NCBI GenBank assembly: GCA_900318335.1
Contig: ONKF01000019.1
Coordinates: 1 to 64,000 of the forward strand
Origin: an uncultured Prevotellaceae bacterium
Lineage (GTDB): Bacteria > Bacteroidota > Bacteroidia > Bacteroidales > Muribaculaceae
Direction: 5' to 3'
Length of the DNA: 64,000 nucleotides
Part shown: one piece after another, positions 61,597 through 64,000 of the stretch
Layout of the letters: each line of letters begins with the position of its first letter
Position numbering within the stretch: the first letter of the stretch is position 1
The notes under the pieces: model-generated
Databases searched by the model: none
What the model was told of the DNA's origin: nothing
What the model saw: the letters and a program-made list of their open reading frames with translations, nothing else
Made by a program: the position numbers and the translations under genes

Positions 61597-62205
61597 ATGA
61601 AGAAGATATTATTAACCTTGGGCGCCTTGATTACTATGGGGTTGTGCGCTACGGCACAGACCAATGGCGAGGTGGAGATAGAAACTAGTGATAACGTGAA
61701 ATTGGAGATTATCACACCCGCTGAACCGGTCAAGGAAACCAAGCAAGAAATTAAGGAACGCGAGAAACGCCTGCGCGAGCTCAATGATGACGTGGCCTAT
61801 GCCAAGGCCTATAACTCGATGCGCCGGGGTTACTTTGTGCTCGTGGCCGACAATATCCAGATCGGCAATATGGGTTACAGGCACTATGATATCAACAGCA
61901 ACTCTAACTTTATCCTGGTTCAGGACAGTGACGGTATCATTCAGTTTGCGCTCAATACAGGGAATCCGGGTACCAATGGCCTGGGCGGATGGACAGGTAA
62001 GGGCACCGTTCGTGACAAGCGAATCGAAGTTAACGATAATGGCGACGTGTACATGCAGTTCAACGTCGTGAGCGGAACGGTCAATGCCGTAGTCAGCATC
62101 ACCCTGTTCCACAACGGTAAGCGTGCTGTGGCTGACATCAATGGAGACACCCGCATTACCATGTATGGCGAAATCCTGCCTTACCGCGACAAGAAGCACA
62201 GATGA
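61597..62205 (+). CDS. DUF4251 secreted protein
   Basis: A 202-residue exported protein with signal peptide MKKILLTLGALITMGLCATAQ. After a charged helical linker (about 45-70, EIKEREKRLRELNDD) comes a DUF4251 domain: RRGYFVLVADNIQIGNMGYRHYD, then SNFILVQDSDGIIQFALNTG and a GGWTGKGTV turn, then DINGDTRITMYGEI. The family is confined to Bacteroidota; structures known to me are lipocalin-like barrels that may bind small ligands. It has no linked genes and no strong promoter match. Confidence 0.88.
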   Translation: MKKILLTLGALITMGLCATAQTNGEVEIETSDNVKLEIITPAEPVKETKQEIKEREKRLRELNDDVAYAKAYNSMRRGYFVLVADNIQIGNMGYRHYDINSNSNFILVQDSDGIIQFALNTGNPGTNGLGGWTGKGTVRDKRIEVNDNGDVYMQFNVVSGTVNAVVSITLFHNGKRAVADINGDTRITMYGEILPYRDKKHR

Positions 62206-62268
62206 TCACAACATTAAGAAAATGAATTTTATAAATGACTGCCGGTAATAGATGATTTAAACAAAGCC

Positions 62269-62314
62269 GCGCCCCGCCAGTTGACCGGCAACATGGCGGG
62301 GCGCAATTCTTTTT
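62269..62314. terminator. Strong terminator between convergent genes
   Basis: GCGCCCCGCC pairs with GGCGGGGCGC; AATTCTTTTTT follows on the plus strand. Confidence 0.88.
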
Positions 62315-62934
62315 TATTGCTTGAATGGTTTGTTCTGCAACAAGGGCTTGAGTTCCTGCTCAAAGATTTCCCGCTTGATGATGCGGTAGTGGGGCGAGTA
62401 GGCCTCGCGATAGTCGGGGGAATGGCTGATGGCATACCTGCCCTGTGCGAGTACTTCCTCGATGAACTGCTTGTCTTGTTGCTGGTAAGGCAATTCCAGT
62501 CCCATCTTGTCAATGATGGCCACAATCCCGTGCCATCGTTCCGCCCAAGCCTCGGTGGTGGGGCGGTCGGGGTCATTGGCACTGCGCACAAAGGCATCGA
62601 GCAACACGTCGGCATCGATAATTCCTTCTTTGACTGCCCGCAGGCTCACGCGCACATAGTTGCCGTTGATTCCACATGGCTCATAATACCACGGCATCAG
62701 GTCATCAACGGCCGTGGTCGCTAATTCCTGTTCCAGATAGGCAGCAACCGATGCTTTGTCTCCAACGAGATGTTCAGCACCCATATAGTCCTGGAAACAG
62801 GACTTATAGATGTCAAGCACACGCGCTTGGGGATACTGGGCCAACATATCAGTTACCCATGATTCCACATCTTGGGCCAACGTGACAGATGCGCAGCATG
62901 TCGCCATCAATAACCAACTCATGATTCTTTTCAT
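62314..62934 (-). CDS. Secreted protein of unknown function (206 residues)
   Basis: Signal peptide MKRIMSWLLMATCCASVTLA, then a mostly helical mature domain of ~186 residues. Recognisable repeats of sequence are lacking; the stretches VLDIYKSCFQDYMGAEHLVGD, WYYEPCGINGNYVRVSL and HYRIIKREIFEQEL look conserved by composition, as seen in Bacteroidales hypothetical proteins, and the two Cys may form a disulfide. The gene precedes ligA's reverse end by six bases in the opposite transcription order (ligA is upstream), so it may be the last gene of a ligA message. Confidence 0.78.
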   Translation of the reverse strand: MKRIMSWLLMATCCASVTLAQDVESWVTDMLAQYPQARVLDIYKSCFQDYMGAEHLVGDKASVAAYLEQELATTAVDDLMPWYYEPCGINGNYVRVSLRAVKEGIIDADVLLDAFVRSANDPDRPTTEAWAERWHGIVAIIDKMGLELPYQQQDKQFIEEVLAQGRYAISHSPDYREAYSPHYRIIKREIFEQELKPLLQNKPFKQ

Positions 62935-62940
62935 GCCAGT

Positions 62941-64000
62941 TTAATTTATCATCTCTAAAAATTCCTCCTCGTTGATGATTTGGATACCTAATTTGCGGGC
63001 TTTTTCCAGCTTGGCGGGACCCATGTTCTCTCCGGCGAGGATGAAGCTTGTCGCACTCGAGATGCTGCTCACGTTCTTGCCGCCGTTCTGCTCGATCATG
63101 GCTTTGTATTCCTCGCGGGAATGCTTGGCAAACACGCCGCTGATAACGACTTTCTTGCCCATCAATTTATCGGTCTGGCCCGCCGTTTCCTCTTCGGTGA
63201 GCGACATTTGCAGGCCAGCGGTGCGCAGGCGCTCGACAATATCGCGGTTGCGAGCCTCGGCAAAGAAATCGACAATCGACTGGGCGATTTTGGGACCAAT
63301 TTCCGGAATGGCCGCCAATTGCTCGGCGGGCAGGCTCATCAGGGTGTCGATGTCGCGTGTGTGGCGTGCCAGCACCTTGCCAGTCGTCTCGCCCACAAAG
63401 GGTATGGACAGCGCAAAAATGACTCGAGCGTAAGGAACCTGCTTGCTGGCCTCGATGCCGCGCAGGATGCGTTGGGCGCTGCGTTCCTGGAAGCGGTCGA
63501 GAACCACGAGTTTCTCCTGAGTGAGGTCATAGAGGTCGGCCACGTCGTTGACCAGTCCGCTCTTGTTGAGGATGACGGCAACTTCCTCGCCGATGCCGTC
63601 GATATCCATCGCATGGCGCCCCACGAAGTGCTCGATGCGGCCACAGATCTGTGGTCCGCAATCCCACTTGTTGGGACATACCCATGCCGCCTCGCCCTCG
63701 ATGCGTTTCAACGGGGTGCCGCATGACGGGCAATGGGTGACAAATGAGACGGGCTGGCTGCCGGGCTGGCGCTGTTTCTCGTCAACACCCACAATCTTGG
63801 GTATGATTTCGCCGCCTTTTTCCACATATAGCATGTCCCCCTCGTGGATATCCAACTGCTCAATGATGTCGGCATTGTGGAGCGAGGCGCGCTTGACGAT
63901 TGTGCCGCTGAGCAGCACTGGGTCAAGGTTGGCGACCGGGGTGATGACTCCCGTGCGTCCCACTTCAAACGAAACGAACTGCAAGCGTGTGCATTCGCGC
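62941..64000 (-). CDS. ligA: NAD-dependent DNA ligase, 5' end outside the window
   Basis: The frame is open to base 64000, so the N-terminal adenylation domain is mostly missing; about 352 C-terminal residues remain of the ~670 expected. Present are the OB-fold ([18 protein letters not shown]), the zinc finger (CPSCGTPL with two further Cys in CPNKWDC), the helix-hairpin-helix repeats (YRQIP-like [16 protein letters not shown] and [16 protein letters not shown]) and the BRCT domain ([12 protein letters not shown] to the end). It seals nicks during replication and repair. Confidence 0.95.
   Translation of the reverse strand, partial: RECTRLQFVSFEVGRTGVITPVANLDPVLLSGTIVKRASLHNADIIEQLDIHEGDMLYVEKGGEIIPKIVGVDEKQRQPGSQPVSFVTHCPSCGTPLKRIEGEAAWVCPNKWDCGPQICGRIEHFVGRHAMDIDGIGEEVAVILNKSGLVNDVADLYDLTQEKLVVLDRFQERSAQRILRGIEASKQVPYARVIFALSIPFVGETTGKVLARHTRDIDTLMSLPAEQLAAIPEIGPKIAQSIVDFFAEARNRDIVERLRTAGLQMSLTEEETAGQTDKLMGKKVVISGVFAKHSREEYKAMIEQNGGKNVSSISSATSFILAGENMGPAKLEKARKLGIQIINEEEFLEMIN

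Noticed and set aside
1-64000. CRISPR array, prophage, insertion sequence, integron or toxin-antitoxin pair
   Set aside because: No regularly spaced repeats, transposase, integrase, capsid or toxin signatures were found by reading both strands; the two MITE-like repeats carry no gene.

Overview
The window is a chromosomal segment of a Bacteroidota bacterium, most likely a gut Bacteroidales of the Muribaculaceae/Prevotellaceae kind. The evidence is a SusC/SusD pair, lipoprotein signal sequences of the SSC type, about twenty promoters with the phylum-specific TAnnTTTG -7 element, Shine-Dalgarno-poor starts, and families largely confined to the phylum (DUF4302, DUF4251, the HExxH lipoprotein linked to TonB import, short C-terminal dockerin-like repeats). 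No phage, insertion sequence, CRISPR array or plasmid function was found. The family-level placement is inference.

Layout. 1-5.5 kb: the end of a formylglycine-generating-enzyme-like protein, YigZ, a membrane protein, a tandem CbbX-type AAA protein with a degenerate first module, a DUF695 protein and a lipoprotein. 5.7-10.5 kb: a thioredoxin-like protein behind a structured leader, then a leftward operon yqgE-coaW-GT2-GNAT-acyltransferase closed by a strong terminator. 10.7-12.9 kb: a catalytic-domain-only aspartate kinase overlapping thrC. 13-24.4 kb: housekeeping genes (EamA transporter, PBP1A, folD, priA, a GT4 glycosyltransferase, initiator tRNA, class I fumarase, an RluA-type synthase).

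24.4-34.6 kb is a nutrient-import locus: a long-leader susC, susD, an HExxH lipoprotein and a DUF4302 lipoprotein, ended by a terminator and followed by a secreted protein with a duplicated dockerin-like tail. 34.6-42.6 kb holds a TIGR04076 protein, engB overlapping a GH2 glycosidase, an S41 peptidase, an orphan ATP-grasp-like protein, a VanY-type peptidase and msrA. 42.8-49.6 kb is a rightward run: DUF2520 protein, maf, a tandemly amplified secreted family of unknown function, a BtuFCD/FecBCD-type metal-chelate ABC importer, and a small basic secreted protein.

49.7-53.6 kb carries two tandem carboxy-terminal-processing proteases behind a dCMP-deaminase-like gene; an OmpA-type lipoprotein follows at 53.8 kb. 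A 576-base gap at 54.7-55.3 kb has a complete promoter-to-terminator unit on the minus strand that looks like an undescribed small RNA. 55.3-60.5 kb is the leftward group sppA-lpxK-punA-thiL. The end holds a CPBP protease, a DUF4251 protein, a secreted unknown and the 3' half of ligA.

The most interesting signals are: two copies of a 140-bp hairpin-bounded palindromic intergenic element, one inside a long terminal inverted repeat; the tandem secreted family with a 100-bp identical block and one fused gene with an internal signal peptide; the candidate small RNA; the pseudo-AAA domain; the ACT-less aspartate kinase; the orphan ATP-grasp protein; and a recurrent promoter layout predicting leaderless mRNAs.
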